From: Tragulus kanchil
Lineage: Eukaryota; Chordata; Mammalia; Artiodactyla; Tragulidae
Assembly (NCBI GenBank): GCA_022376925.1
Contig: JAIOJX010000025.1
Coordinates: forward strand, 8,153,141 to 8,217,140
DNA length: 64,000 nt
Direction of reading: 5' to 3'
Part shown: positions 1 to 12,865 of the stretch, piece after piece
How positions within the stretch are numbered: position 1 is the stretch's first letter
How the letters are laid out: every line of letters begins with the position of its first letter
The notes under the pieces: generated by a model
Database searches by the model: none
Seen by the model: the letters and a program-made list of their open reading frames with translations, nothing else
Told to the model about the DNA's origin: nothing
Program-made: the position numbers and the translations under genes

Positions 1-510
1 TATTTCCTTGGTGGGTCAGATGGTAAAAGAATCTGCCTGCAATGTAGGAGACCCAGGTTCCACCCTTGGGTTGGAAGATTCCCTGGAGAAGGGAATGGGT
101 ACTCACTCCAATATTCTTTTTTTTTAACTTTCCTGTTTTTTGTTTTTTTTTTTCTGTTTTTTTAGCATCATTTATTTTTTCACCCATCTTTATTCTTTTG
201 GCATGTTTGCACCTCCCATCGCAGTGGCCTCTCTTGCTGCAGAGCACAGGCTCTGGGCACATGCGCTCCAGAGTGCTGGCTCATTGGACACACTGGTCCA
301 GCCACTCCTCGGCATGTGGGATCTTCCCGGGCCAGGGATTGGACCAGTGCTCGTTGCATTGCAAGGTGGACTCTTTACCCACTGGACCACCAGGGAGGCC
401 CTCACTGCAGTATTCTTAGCTGGAGAATTCCATGGACAGAGGAGCCTGGCCGGCTACCATCCATGAAGTCACAGAGTTGGACATGATTGAGCGGCTAACA
501 CTTCATGCCA
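1..510 (+). mobile_element. Bov-tA SINE split by a nested SINE
   Basis: The left part (1-118) has the tRNA-like head and the 'gagaagggaatggg' body of ruminant Bov-tA. The right part (about 401-510) continues with 'ggacagaggagcctgg' and 'cacagagttggacatgattgagcg', the Bov-tA 3' portion. A minus-strand SINE sits between them, so the Bov-tA is the older insertion. Confidence 0.88.
119..400 (-). mobile_element. CHR-like tRNA-derived SINE inside Bov-tA
   Basis: Antisense copy of the SINE family that recurs in this window, ending at its tRNA-like head ('ccactggaccaccaggga'). It is flanked by 17-bp direct repeats at 102-118 and 401-417 with two mismatches, which fits a target-site duplication within the host Bov-tA. 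It is more diverged than the copies at 61.1 and 63.0 kb, so it is an older family member. Confidence 0.85.
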
Positions 511-1031
511 CAATTTTAGTTGTTTGGAGTCTTTTGGTTTTTTTTTGCTTTTTTGTTGTTGTTGTTGTTTTCTTGTAATCTGGTGACAGTCTTTAGTGTT
601 ATGTTTGAATTCCTTTTCCTTTTTGTGTGTATCTATTACAGATACTTGGTTTATTATTACTATAAAGTTTTTATGTAGAAATTTATAAATATGTACATGG
701 TGTTTTTAAGTTGCTGTTCTCTTAGTTTCAAATGCACTTTCATGACCCTACATTTGTGCTCACCTTACATCATGATTAGTCTTTTTATATCATATTTTAC
801 ATCTGATTGTTTTGTGTATCCTTTAACTGCTTATTGTGGATGTATATGATTTTGTCTTTTTACCTGTCTACTAACTTAGTGTGTGTGTGATTCCCTACCT
901 TTACTATATGTTTGCCTTTACTGATGTGCTTTTTCATTTCTTAATGTTCATGCTTCTAGCTGTGGCCTTTTCTTTTTCAGTTAGTGAAATTCCTTTGACA
1001 ATTCTTGTGAAGCTGGTTTGGTGGTAGAGAA

Positions 1032-3253
1032 TTCTTTTATCTTTCTTATCTGTTAAACTTTTGATATCTCCATTAAATTTGAGTAAGAGCCTTGCCAGGT
1101 AAAACGTTCTTGGTTATAGGTTCTTTCCTTTCATCACTAAATATATTGTGCAAATCCCTTCCAGCCTGCAGTGTTTCTGCTACAAAGTCAGCTGATAGCC
1201 TTGTAGAAGTTCCTTTATATGTTATTTGTTGCTTTCCCTTGGTTCTTTTAATGTTCTTTTTTTTTTTTTGTCATTTGACAAAATATGTCTTACATGTTCA
1301 TCTTTGGGTTATTACTGTGTGGGGTGGGACTCTGTGCTTTCTGAACTTGGATATCTGCTTGATATCTGTTTCCTTTCTCAGCTTTCTTCTCTTCTCTTTT
1401 CTTCTTTTGGGACCCCATAATGTGAATATTAGTGTACTTGATATTGTCCCAGAGGCCTCTTGAGATGTCCTTATTTTTTTCATTGTTTTCTTTTCTATAC
1501 TGAGTATCAGTGATTTTTTTACTACTGTCCTCTAGCTTGCTGATTCATTCCTCTGTATCATTAATCTACTGTTGATTCATTCTAATGTATTCCTCATTTC
1601 AGTTATGTTATCTTTTTGGTGTTTTTTGATCGTCTTTTTGATCACTACTCTGAACTCTTTCTTGGATAAGTTACCTAGCTCCACTTCACTTAGTTCTTCT
1701 GGGGCTTGATCTTATTTCTTCATCTTCCTGTGTCACCTCGTTTTGCCTCAGTTGCTGTTTGTATTTTTATGTATCTGGTAGGTTACTTATGTTTCCTGAC
1801 TCTGGGGAAGTTTCCTTTGTGTGAGACATCCTGTGCATCCCAGCAGTGCACTCACCTCTGAGCTGTATCTTCCCACTATGAGGTTCTGCAGGGACCTTCT
1901 ATTGTGGTGGGCCGACTATGCGGGCCATCTTGTAGGCTTAATTGGTCACCAGTCCATTAATTGCGAAGTTCTGCCTTGTGCTTAGGCTGTTGGCTGCTAG
2001 TTTCTGGGGCCTGGGTCACACGGTAGCTGATGGCAGAACCCCAGGGGACTTCAGGGCTAGTGGTGGCTCACTGGTGGCAGCAATCCAGAAGACTCCAAGG
2101 CTATTGCCTACCCAGGTCCTGAGGTTAGAGACAGACTACTTCTTTTATCTTTCTTATCTGTTAAACTTTTGATATCTCCATTAAATTTGAGTAAGAGCCT
2201 TGCCAGGTAAAACGTTCTTGGTTATAGGTTCTTTCCTTTCATCACTAAATATATTGTGCAAATCCCTTCCAGCCTGCAGTGTTTCTGCTACAAAGTCAGC
2301 TGATAGCCTTGTAGAAGTTCCTTTATATGTTATTTGTTGCTTTCCCTTGGTTCTTTTAATGTTCTTTTTTTTTTTTTGTCATTTGACAAAATATGTCTTA
2401 CATGTTCATCTTTGGGTTATTACTGTGTGGGGTGGGACTCTGTGCTTTCTGAACTTGGATATCTGCTTGATATCTGTTTCCTTTCTCAGCTTTCTTCTCT
2501 TCTCTTTTCTTCTTTTGGGACCCCATAATGTGAATATTAGTGTACTTGATATTGTCCCAGAGGCCTCTTGAGATGTCCTTATTTTTTTCATTGTTTTCTT
2601 TTCTATACTGAGTATCAGTGATTTTTTTACTACTGTCCTCTAGCTTGCTGATTCATTCCTCTGTATCATTAATCTACTGTTGATTCATTCTAATGTATTC
2701 CTCATTTCAGTTATGTTATCTTTTTGGTGTTTTTTGATCGTCTTTTTGATCACTACTCTGAACTCTTTCTTGGATAAGTTATCTAGCTCCACTTCACTTA
2801 GTTCTTCTGGGGCTTGATCTTATTTCTTCATCTTCCTGTGTCACCTCGTTTTGCCTCAGTTGCTGTTTGTATTTTTATGTATCTGGTAGGTTACTTATGT
2901 TTCCTGACTCTGGGGAAGTTTCCTTTTGTGTGAGACATCCTGTGCATCCCAGCAGTGCACTCACCTCTGAGCTGTATCTTCCCACTATGAGGTTCTGCAG
3001 GGACCTTCTATTGTGGTGGGCCGACTATGCGGGCCATCTTGTAGGCTTAATTGGTCACCAGTCCATTAATTGCGAAGTTCTGCCTTGTGCTTAGGCTGTT
3101 GGCTGCTAGTTTCTGGGGCCTGGGTCACACGGTAGCTGATGGCAGAACCCCAGGGGACTTCAGGGCTAGTGGTGGCTCACTGGTGGCAGCAACAGGGTCC
3201 AGAAGACTCCAAGGCTATTGCCTACCCAGGTCCTGAGGTTAGAGACAGACTAC
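1032..3253. repeat. False-duplication pair 1
   Basis: 1032-2139 is repeated at 2140-3253, head to tail with no spacer. The copies differ by a few substitutions and small indels, for example a 6-base difference near 2082 versus 3190 and an extra T at 2926. Read as an unmerged contig overlap. Confidence 0.96.
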
Positions 3254-5064
3254 TGGCAGGAAGAGCCAGGTCTTGGAGTCTGGTTGTAGGGCTTAAGGGT
3301 CTCAGTGTGAATATTAGATTGCTGTTGGGGTGACACAGTTTGGTAAGGAGTCCAGGGTGTTCCAAAGCTGGTGCTGCCTCCTAGTGGGCAAGGCTGTTGC
3401 CTAGGTGGTGTTAGGGCAGACTCTGGCATGCTAATGGGAAGGCTGAGTTCACAGGCTGTGGGATAGTGGTTTTAGTATGTCTAGTGTCTGCCTCTTGGTA
3501 GGTAAGCCTGGTCCAAAAACTAGAGCTTCCTGGGAGCAGAGCTGGGGCCTAAGGGATTTGGAGCTGGTGCCTGCCCACAGGTATCTGAAGGTGCATCTGG
3601 GGCCCTCTGTTGTGCTGGGCCATGACCAGAGACAGCTGTGGGCTCTTTGGGTCTTAAGGCAGCCCATCTGGTGATGTGTGGAACTGTGTCTTTGCCCACT
3701 TAGCTGCTTGGCCTGAAACATTTCTGCACTGATAACCTACAAGATGTTGGGCCAGGGTAGGTCTGGGTTCAGGGGCCAATAAGCTGGAGGAATGATTCCA
3801 CAGTGGCACCTGTCACCACCAGGATCCACTTGGTAGAAGGTGCTCCCATGCTTCCCTGCTGCCAGCATCTGTGTCCCCAGCATGAGGCATCCTTTCCTGC
3901 TGCATCTCTAGCAGACTCTCCAAGAACAGCAGGTAGGCCTGACAATCTCTTTTGCAGCACTACTCCAAGACATAGTATCTAGCTCCATTTACTGTTTTTC
4001 TGGTAGGTTTTTAACTTATTTGTTTCCTGACTCTGGGGAAGTTTCCTTTGTGTGAGACATCCTGTGCATCCCAGCAGTGCACTCACCTCTGAGCTGTATC
4101 TTCCCACTATGAGGTTCTGCAGGGACCTTCTATTGTGGTGGGCCGACTATGCGGCCATCTTGTAGGCTTAATTGGTCACCAGTCCATTAATTGCGAAGTT
4201 CTGCCTTGTGCTTAGGCTGTTGGCTGCTAGTTTCTGGGGCCTGGGTCACACGGTAGCTGATGGCAGAACCCCAGGGGACTTCAGGGCTAGTGGTGGCTCA
4301 CTGGTGGCAGCAACAGGGTCCAGAAGACTCCAAGGCTATTGCCTACCCAGGTCCTGAGGTTAGAGACAGACTACTGGCAGGAAGAGCCAGGTCTTGGAGT
4401 CTGGTTGTAGGGCTTAAGGGTCTCAGTGTGAATATTAGATTGCTGTTGGGGTGACACAGTTTGGTAAGGAGTCCAGGGTGTTCCAAAGCTGGTGCTGCCT
4501 CCTAGTGGGCAAGGCTGTTGCCTAGGTGGTGTTAGGGCAGACTCTGGCATGCTAATGGGAAGGCTGAGTTCACAGGCTGTGGGATAGTGGTTTTAGTATG
4601 TCTAGTGTCTGCCTCTTGGTAGGTAAGCCTGGTCCAAAAACTAGAGCTTCCTGGGAGCAGAGCTGGGGCCTAAGGGATTTGGAGCTGGTGCCTGCCCACA
4701 GGTATCTGAAGGTGCATCTGGGGCCCTCTGTTGTGCTGGGCCATGACCAGAGACAGCTGTGGGCTCTTTGGGTCTTAAGGCAGCCCATCTGGTGATGTGT
4801 GGAACTGTGTCTTTGCCCACTTAGCTGCTTGGCCTGAAACATTTCTGCACTGATAACCTACAAGATGTTGGGCCAGGGTAGGTCTGGGTTCAGGGGCCAA
4901 TAAGCTGGAGGAATGATTCCACAGTGGCACCTGTCACCACCAGGATCCACTTGGTAGAAGGTGCTCCCATGCTTCCCTGCTGCCAGCATCTGTGTCCCCA
5001 GCATGAGGCATCCTTTCCTGCTGCATCTCTAGCAGACTCTCCAAGAACAGCAGGTAGGCCTGAC
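2898..5064. repeat. False-duplication pair 2
   Basis: 2898-3943 is repeated at 4021-5064. The 77-base spacer (3944-4020) looks like a damaged, partly deleted version of the sequence that should precede the second copy (around 2780-2897). That is expected at a low-quality contig end and not of a clean biological tandem duplication. Confidence 0.95.
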
Positions 5065-5430
5065 CCAGGCAACTATCAAATTACTGCTTTGAGATTTTAT
5101 GTGTGCTCTAAGGGTGAAACCTCTACTTTCCCTAGTCCTCTGGTACTCCTGAAATGAAATCAAAGCCAAATGTTTTGATTCCTGGGTTGGGGTGTTTGAC
5201 ATGGGACTTGGGTCTCTCAGTCCTGTGGGGGAACCTCTGCAACAGTCTGCGGGTTCCAGCCTGGGGCATGGGACTTGACTGTATCTTGAATCCACCCTTC
5301 CTGCTCACCTTGTTCCTTCTGTATGTCTTAAACTGTAGAAGATCTTTTCTGGCAGGTTCTAGTCTTTTTCATCAATGACTGTTGCATAAATAGTTGTGAC
5401 TTTGGTGTGCTTGTGAGAGGAATTGAGCTC

Positions 5431-6690
5431 AGGTCCAGAGACAGGTGAAGCCTGGACAGTCAACTCTGTCCTTAGGCAGACTGTTAACCTACCCTCATGT
5501 TCAATAATCCCAATTTCTTATCTCAACCATGGTTTGAAAGGTGAGAAAACAGTATTCTAAACTTTTCAATAAAAAATATATTAATCATATATCAGGTCAT
5601 TGCCTGTTAAGGTAGAACAAACATTTAATTATATGTTACAGAAACAGTGTTTTAGTTGAAAGTATTTTCAGATAATTTTACTTCCTTTTTTTTAAAATTT
5701 TTTATTTTATTTTATTTTATTTTAATTTTTAATTTTTTTCTTTAAACCTTTATTTTGCTTTTAACTTTTACAGAGTTTTGTTGTTTACAGATATGTATTT
5801 TCCCAGATTAGTCACATGTATATCCCCCAATTTTACTTCCTTTTGCACATGAGATAAAGGGAGTATCATTTCAAGAAAGCCTTAGATGAAATTTGTGAAA
5901 AATAAATTTTAGAATACATACACGTGCAGAAAACAACACAGTTCTGTAAAGCAATTGTCCTTCAATTAAAAAATAAATATTTTATAAAGAAAAATATGTA
6001 CATGTAATAGGTAACAAATGCTTTAAAATATTGATGGGGATTGGATGTGAATATTGCCCAAGCTTCACTTCATAATAATAGTTAATGAAGGATCACTGTG
6101 ACTTTCAAATGCAAGTTTATTTTCTTTCAGAATTAGCTGAAATTGATGGTTCCTAGATAAGATGACTGTTCTTTGATGTGAGAGAGGAGAAAGAATATTG
6201 TTAAGTAAACAGGAAGCATGAGAATTTCCTTTTTAGAAATGTTTTGACCCTGATACCATACTATAAATTAAGCTGATTTAAAATACAGGTTTATCCTCTG
6301 TCACTTCTTGTGTTATAATGGATGTCAAAAATATTTTTGTTTAGTTTACCGGTTTTAGTTGTACCAGAGGAGCATCCTGACTACCAAAATGGTGTTTGTT
6401 CCTGGAAATAACATGCATGTTTCTGTTGATAAAAATTCTGCTGAACCTGAAATCCCTTTCTTTGTGGTGTTTTACATCTGGATTATTTTCTAAGAAGCTG
6501 TAATTTTTGTTGTTACATGATAGTAGAGGTTAAAAAGGTATACTTCTCCTAAAAGGTCAGTATTACCATTTAAAATCTTTAACTGAATTATTTTGAATTT
6601 TAGTATAAATCTACATATATTAATAGGTTATGTTTGATAGTTTTTATCTTGATCATCCATGTGGCCTTTTTTGTTTGTAATACCTCTCAG
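5431..6690. other. Non-coding stretch with T-rich simple repeat and BovB-type tail
   Basis: No gene seen. An A/T-rich (ttttatttta)n-like tract lies at about 5,690-5,740. At about 5,925-5,990 'cagttctgtaaagcaattg' followed by 'tccttcaattaaaaaataaa' matches the 3' end typical of ruminant BovB and Bov-A elements. The remainder is not recognised. Confidence 0.6.
5925..5990 (+). mobile_element. BovB-type 3' tail
   Basis: The short end motif 'ctgtaaagcaattgtccttc' followed by an 'aattaaaaaataaat' tail is the characteristic BovB (RTE) 3' terminus of ruminants. Only the end is visible here. It supports a ruminant source. Confidence 0.65.
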
Positions 6691-8641
6691 TAGTTGAGGG
6701 TGTGCCAAGATTGGGTGGCCAAAGAGGAAGATCTGAGTGTAGAATCTAGGCTACTTGGAAGCCAAACCCTCAGGCAGTAGCAGTTAAAGTATACAGATAT
6801 GTATATATACATAGTTCTGTGGGGCCCTAAGCTGTACTGGTCCTCCAAGAGCCAGATAGTTTGGAGGTGTCCCCTGGGAAGCATTCATAAAAATCAGGGC
6901 TCCAAACAAGTATATAAGCTTCTTTCAGGGAGATACCATTGAACTGTAACAGGGCTCAGGGAGAGGGCAAAGGTGATTTTCCCAGGCCTTTGTTTCCTGA
7001 GAGCACCTTCGTATCCTTTAGTGGTCCCAAACCTTTTGGGCACCAGGGACTGGTTTAATGGAAGACAGTTTTTCCATGGATGGTGAGAGGTTGTGGGTAG
7101 TTCAGGCAGTAATGTAAGCAATGAGGAGCAGCAGATGAAGCTTCTGTCCCCGCCTCGCCCCCCCACTAACCTCCTGCTGTTCGGCCCAGTTTCTAAGGGG
7201 CTGCAGTAGGATGGAGGTCGGGGAGTGTTGGGGATTCCTGCTAGATGTGTGCCAAATGCACAGCCTGCCCCAAAGGCCAGAGGTTCAGGACTAGCAAGTA
7301 GGCATCTTCCACAGAAAGTCTGAGGGTATATTTCTTTCTGCTGACTGTGTAGTGTCCTTGGGGATGGGCTGCCATGAATTGTCTTTCCAGTGTTACAGTC
7401 CTGTGGTACCCAAGAATGCAAGCCTTCCCCCACCCCCATCAGCCCCTAGAGCTAGGCAATTGAGAGCAGCAGCTACAAAAAGAAAAGGAGTTTTTTTCTT
7501 TGTTTAGTTTACGGTTTTAGTTGTACCAGAGGAGCATCCTGACTACCAAAATGGTGTTTGTTCCTGGAAATAACATGCATGTTTCTGTTGATAAAAATTC
7601 TGCTGAACCTGAAATCCCTTTCTTTGTGGTGTTTTACATCTGGATTATTTTCTAAGAAGCTGTAATTTTTGTTGTTACATGATAGTAGAGGTTAAAAAGG
7701 TATACTTCTCCTAAAAGGTCAGTATTACCATTTAAAATCTTTAACTGAATTATTTTGAATTTTAGTATAAATCTACATATATTAATAGGTTATGTTTGAT
7801 AGTTTTTATCTTGATCATCCATGTGGCCTTTTTTGTTTTTAATACCTCTCAGTAGTTGAGGGTGTGCCAAGATTGGGTGGCCAAAGAGGAAGATCTGAGT
7901 GTAGAATCTAGGCTACTTGGAAGCCAAACCCTCAGGCAGTAGCAGTTAAAGTATACAGATATGTATATATACATAGTTCTGTGGGGCCCTAAGCTGTACT
8001 GGTCCTCCAAGAGCCAGATAGTTTGGAGGTGTCCCCTGGGAAGCATTCATAAAAATCAGGGCTCCAAACAAGTATATAAGCTTCTTTCAGGGAGATACCA
8101 TTGAACTGTAACAGGGCTCAGGGAGAGGGCAAAGGTGATTTTCCCAGGCCTTTGTTTCCTGAGAGCACCTTCGTATCCTTTAGTGGTCCCAAACCTTTTG
8201 GGCACCAGGGACTGGTTTAATGGAAGACAGTTTTTCCATGGATGGTGAGAGGTTGTGGGTAGTTCAGGCAGTAATGTAAGCAATGAGGAGCAGCAGATGA
8301 AGCTTCTGTCCCCGCCTCGCCCCCCCACTAACCTCCTGCTGTTCGGCCCAGTTTCTAAGGGGCTGCAGTAGGATGGAGGTCGGGGAGTGTTGGGGATTCC
8401 TGCTAGATGTGTGCCAAATGCACAGCCTGCCCCAAAGGCCAGAGGTTCAGGACTAGCAAGTAGGCATCTTCCACAGAAAGTCTGGGGGTATATTTCTTTC
8501 TGCTGACTGTGTAGTGTCCTTGGGGATGGGCTGCCATGAATTGTCTTTCCAGTGTTACAGTCCTGTGGTACCCAAGAATGCAAGCCTTCCCCCACCCCCA
8601 TCAGCCCCTAGAGCTAGGCAATTGAGAGCAGCAGCTACAAA
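6338..8641. repeat. False-duplication pair 3
   Basis: 6338-7479 is repeated at 7501-8641 (offset 1,162-1,163). A 21-base spacer of low complexity (7480-7500) separates the copies. Differences are single bases, such as a missing C near 7512. Confidence 0.97.
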
Positions 8642-9560
8642 CATTAGAGCATTAGAGAAGGGTGAGTTGAATTGAGGCAGAGGGAGCACAAGAAGATTGC
8701 ATCCATTGACATTCCCTGAGAGCACCTCTGTAGATCCCAGTGTGTCACGCCAGAAGCCCTCTCCTGAGACCAAAGCTCATGGACAAGGAGATGGGCCTCT
8801 TTCCAAAAAAACTGGGGTTATATTTCACTCTGAAACATGTCCAGTGCCCCAAGAGTAATAGACTTCCAAGAACTGTCTCTCTCATTGTTACAGTCCCATA
8901 AGACCGAGGAAAGCAGACCCCTAGTCTCTAAACATAAGTGATCAAGGGGTATTTGTATCCCCAGGGTGGCAACCATAAAAACTAGGTCACCAGATATAAA
9001 AAACCCAGGACAGCAGGTGTGTGTAGAATCTCCCCTTCAGGAGATACTAGCTTTCTGAAGCACAGCAGAGGGAGAGAGGGAGTGGGAAGATGGTGTCCTC
9101 TGGCTTTAGCAGAGCGGAATGGGAGCAGGAAGATGGTGCCACCAGCCTCTGTTCCTGAAGAGTATTCCAACAGGCCCCTGCCTCTCAGACCAGTGGTTTA
9201 AAATAAGGAGATGAACCTCCTTTACATAGAGTCCGGGCACTTTTTAAAGGACCACTTCTGCACCTGGGCCCTGGGGCTAGGGGGATTGGTACACAAGCCT
9301 TCATTTTGCCACAGCTTCAGTCTTACGGGTGTGAGCCCGTTGGTCTTCAGATGTTTGAAGGGCTATTTCTCAGGTGCTGGCCTTAAAGGTTGAAGTGTTC
9401 GGTGTAGGGTATGAGCCCTCTGCTGGTCAGTGAGAAGCTCCAGGTTTTGAGTTCCCTCCTGGTTGTTGGTCACCTCACAGTGAATGGGAGCTATGGTGAG
9501 ATTGTATCTTAGCTTTTCCTATCCACTTTGCTGTGATATCCCTTTCAAATGCCTAAATGT
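6870..9560. mobile_element. Old L1 5' region-like sequence with diverged internal monomers
   Basis: G-rich sequence carrying phrases of the 'gggagcaggaagatggtg' type typical of old L1 5'UTRs. Two blocks inside it are clearly homologous though diverged: about 7,310-7,480 and about 8,800-8,970. Both contain a 'tatattt' run, then a 'gttacagtcc' motif, then a C-rich stretch. This suggests monomer-type tandem structure. No coding potential was recognised, and L1 assignment is moderate. Confidence 0.5.
7018..7205. mobile_element. hAT-Charlie DNA transposon fossil (MER1-like)
   Basis: 'tggtcccaaaccttttggg', 'caccagggactggttt', 'atggaagacagtttttccat' and, further on, 'cctcctgctgttcggcccag' match the well-known non-autonomous MER1-type hAT element, internally deleted here. 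The same fossil reappears at about 8180-8367 only because of duplication pair 3. Confidence 0.6.
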
Positions 9561-10947
9561 GAAGGGACAGAATGGTTTTGCTGGTGTTTAGTTTTCGTTC
9601 CAGAGGAAGTTTTTGTATACATAGCTGTATTAGGAGGTCCATGGGAGGAAATGAGTTCCTGCATTGCTGTTTGGAAGATGCTTTCCCTTATCTTTATCCA
9701 GATTCTTCGTATCAGTGCACAGTGGTATCAGTTTCTCCACATTCTGTCCATACTTGTTATTTTCCCTTTTTTTGAACATGATACTTAAGGACTTTTAAAA
9801 GTATATATATGTGCAGTTAGCCTGGTAGCATTTGTTGAAAAGACATCTTTCCCCACTGACCAAAGCTCATGGACAAGGAGATGGGCCTCTTTCCAAAAAC
9901 TGGGGTTATATTTCACCCTGAAACATGTCCAGTGCCCCAAGAGTAATAGACTTCCAAGAACTGTCTCTCTCATTGTTACAGTCCCATAAGACCGAGGAAA
10001 GCAGACCCCTAGTCTCTAAACATAAGTGATCAAGGGGTATTTGTATCCCCAGGGTGGCAACCATAAAAACTAGGTCACCAGATATAAAAAACCCAGGACA
10101 GCAGGTGTGTGTAGAATCTCCCCTTCAGGAGATACTAGCTTTCTGAAGCACAGCAGAGGGAGAGAGGGAGTGGGAAGATGGTGTCCTCTGGCTTTAGCAG
10201 AGCGGAATGGGAGCAGGAAGATGGTGCCACCAGCCTCTGTTCCTGAAGAGTATTCCAACAGGCCCCTGCCTCTCAGACCAGTGGTTTAAAATAAGGAGAT
10301 GAACCTCCTTTACATAGAGTCCGGGCACTTTTTAAAGGACCACTTCTGCACCTGGGCCCTGGGGCTAGGGGGATTGGTACACAAGCCTTCATTTTGCCAC
10401 AGCTTCAGTCTTACGGGTGTGAGCCCGTTGGTCTTCAGATGTTTGAAGGGCTATTTCTCAGGTGCTGGCCTTAAAGGTTGAAGTGTTCGGTGTAGGGTAT
10501 GAGCCCTCTGCTGGTCAGTGAGAAGCTCCAGGTTTTGAGTTCCCTCCTGGTTGTTGGTCACCTCACAGTGAATGGGAGCTATGGTGAGATTGTATCTTAG
10601 CTTTTCCTATCCACTTTGCTGTGATATCCCTTTCAAATGCCTAAATGTGAAGGGACAGAATGGTTTTGCTGGTGTTTAGTTTTCGTTCCAGAGGAAGTTT
10701 TTGTATACATAGCTGTATTAGGAGGTCCATGGGAGGAAATGAGTTCCTGCATTGCTGTTTGGAAGATGCTTTCCCTTATCTTTATCCAGATTCTTCGTAT
10801 CAGTGCACAGTGGTATCAGTTTCTCCACATTCTGTCCATACTTGTTATTTTCCCTTTTTTTGAACATGATACTTAAGGACTTTTAAAAGTATATATATGT
10901 GCAGTTAGCCTGGTAGCATTTGTTGAAAAGACATCTTTCCCCACTGA
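8768..10947. repeat. False-duplication pair 4
   Basis: 8768-9859 is repeated at 9858-10947, directly abutting with a 2-base shared edge. An A-run differs by two bases (7 versus 5 As after 'tttcc'), a homopolymer-type difference. Confidence 0.97.
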
Positions 10948-12151
10948 ATTAAGTTGTACATTAGATGTAACCTTATATATTTAGGTCTTACTCTTAACTC
11001 TTTTCTGCTGCTCTGTCCTTAGGTCAACTGTGCTTAGTTATTACAAGTTTTTTTTTTTTTTACAAGTTTTTTAATATCTTGATACTTGACAGTACAAGCC
11101 CTCCAGCTTTGGTTTTTTCAAGAACGTCTTGGCTATTTTACATTCTTTATATTTCCATATAAATTTAAGCTTCAGTGTTTTTGTTTCATCCCCTCCACCA
11201 CACACATGCACACTGAAATTCTGAATAGATTGTACTATCTCTATAGATAAAATTAGGAAGAACTAATAGTCTTAAATATGAAAGGTAGATCCTTTTATTA
11301 ACCTAGGTCTCAATTTATCTCAGTAATATTTCACAAAATGGTATATATGTATTTTATGACATTTATTCCCAGTTGTTTGATATTTTTGGTGGAATTGCAG
11401 GTGGTATTTTAAAATATTCTCTAATCCTGGCATATAAAAATACAGTTGACATTTTTGTATATTAAGCTTGTTACTAGTAATCTTACAATGTTTACCCATT
11501 AATTCTAATGGCTTGTAGTGTCAGATCCTTTTGGACATTCTATTTGCACAATCACATCTGTGAAAACTGATAATTTTGTTACTTTTTTCTCTCTAATCTT
11601 TGGTTCTTTTCCTTGTCTTATTACATTTGTTAGAACCTGCAGTATACCATTGAATAGAAATGGTAATCCTCTTGTCTTATACCCAGACTTAGGAAAGTGA
11701 TCCATATTTTATCATTAGCTTACTGGTATAGCTTCGGGATAAAGATTGTTAGATAAGGAAATTAGTTTCCTGAGCACTGTTAATTTTATTTTGATTTCCT
11801 TAACTGGTTTTGTATATCAATTGAGTCAATTCATGAAGCCTAGGTAGATTTATTTTTTTCTCTGTATGTGATGAATTACATTTTAAAAAAAAACATCAAA
11901 CCAATTTTATATTCTTGGAATAAATCGTTTAGTCACATTTATTATCTTTTACATATAACATTGATTTTCGTTTGAAAGGTTTTTGCGTTTGTGTTCATCT
12001 CGCCATTATTGGCTTGTATTTCCTTTCTTTTAAGTTGACTTGGTGTCAGGGTTTTGCTGGCCTAACAGAGTGATTTTTGAAGTGTCCCTTTTTCTATTCT
12101 TCCTCAGATTGCTTGTGTAACATTGCTACTATTTTTTTAATACTTAATGAA

Positions 12152-12480
12152 GGGCTTCCCCTAGTGGTCCAGTGGGTAAGGACACCGCCTTGCAGTGCAA
12201 GGGGCGCCGGTTGGAGCCCTGGCCTGGGAAGATCCCACGTGCCGCGGAGCAGCTGGACTGATGTGTCCAATCACCGAGCCGGAGCTCTGGAGCGCATGCG
12301 CCCAGAGCCGGTGCTCTGCGACAACAGACGCCACCGCAATGGGAGGCCCACACAGGCCAAAGAACGAAGACGAATGAAAATAGAGAAATGAAAGACCAAT
12401 AGAAGTGGCCCGCCCATCCCCCTCCCTCCCCACCCCCCCCCAAAAAGATAAATAAATAAAATAAATGTTTAAAAAAAAAA
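12152..12480 (+). mobile_element. CHR-like tRNA-derived SINE
   Basis: Near full-length copy. The tRNA-like head contains an A-box-like 'tggtccagtggg', followed by a body and a C-rich 3' segment, then an (aataaa)n/poly(A) tail. It is flanked by an exact 13-bp target-site duplication 'aatacttaatgaa' at 12139-12151 and 12481-12493. Inserted in antisense L1. Confidence 0.93.
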
Positions 12481-12621
12481 AATACTTAATGAAACAGGCT
12501 ATTTAGGCCTAGAGTTTTCTTTATGGAATGTTTCAAATTACAGATTAAATTTTCATTATTTTGTACCATCTTTATGGAAATATTTTATTTTTTGTCTTTT
12601 TTTTAAAATTTTGGCCTCTTT

Positions 12622-12865
12622 TATTGTTTTTTTATTTATTTTCATCCATATTCATTCTTTGGCCTGTGTCAGCCTCCCATTGCAGTGACCTCTCTCCTTG
12701 CGGAGCACCGGCTCTGGGCGTACATGCTCTAGAGCACCAGCTAGTAATTGGACACACTGGTCCAGCCACTTCCTGGCACATGGGATCTTCCCATGCCAGG
12801 GATTGAACCAATGCCCCTTGCACTGCAAGGTGGCCTTTTTACTCACTGGACTACCAGGGAAGCCC
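12622..12865 (-). mobile_element. CHR-like SINE, older copy
   Basis: Antisense copy ending in the head motif 'ctaccagggaagccc'. It is more diverged than its neighbour and lacks the C-rich 3' segment. Sequences flanking it (about 12,528-12,605 and 12,868-12,945) resemble each other weakly. Confidence 0.85.

Larger units (their letters stand above)
515..5430 (-). mobile_element. L1 LINE fragment (ORF1 and 5'UTR), antisense
   Basis: The plus strand reads as reverse-complement L1: T-rich ORF1 and inter-ORF sequence near 960-1,800, then a more G-rich part (1,800-5,430) resembling an old L1 5'UTR. No intact frame remains. The block contains two of the 1.1-kb assembly-type duplications, so its true length is about 2.2 kb less. 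Subfamily was not assigned. Confidence 0.75.

Noticed and set aside
6894..8601. Two identical 181-codon open frames on the minus strand (6894-7439 and 8056-8601)
   Set aside because: They are the same repeat-derived sequence doubled by pair 3, and they run through a hAT transposon fossil. No domain or conserved codon pattern was seen. The repetition is not evidence of selection.
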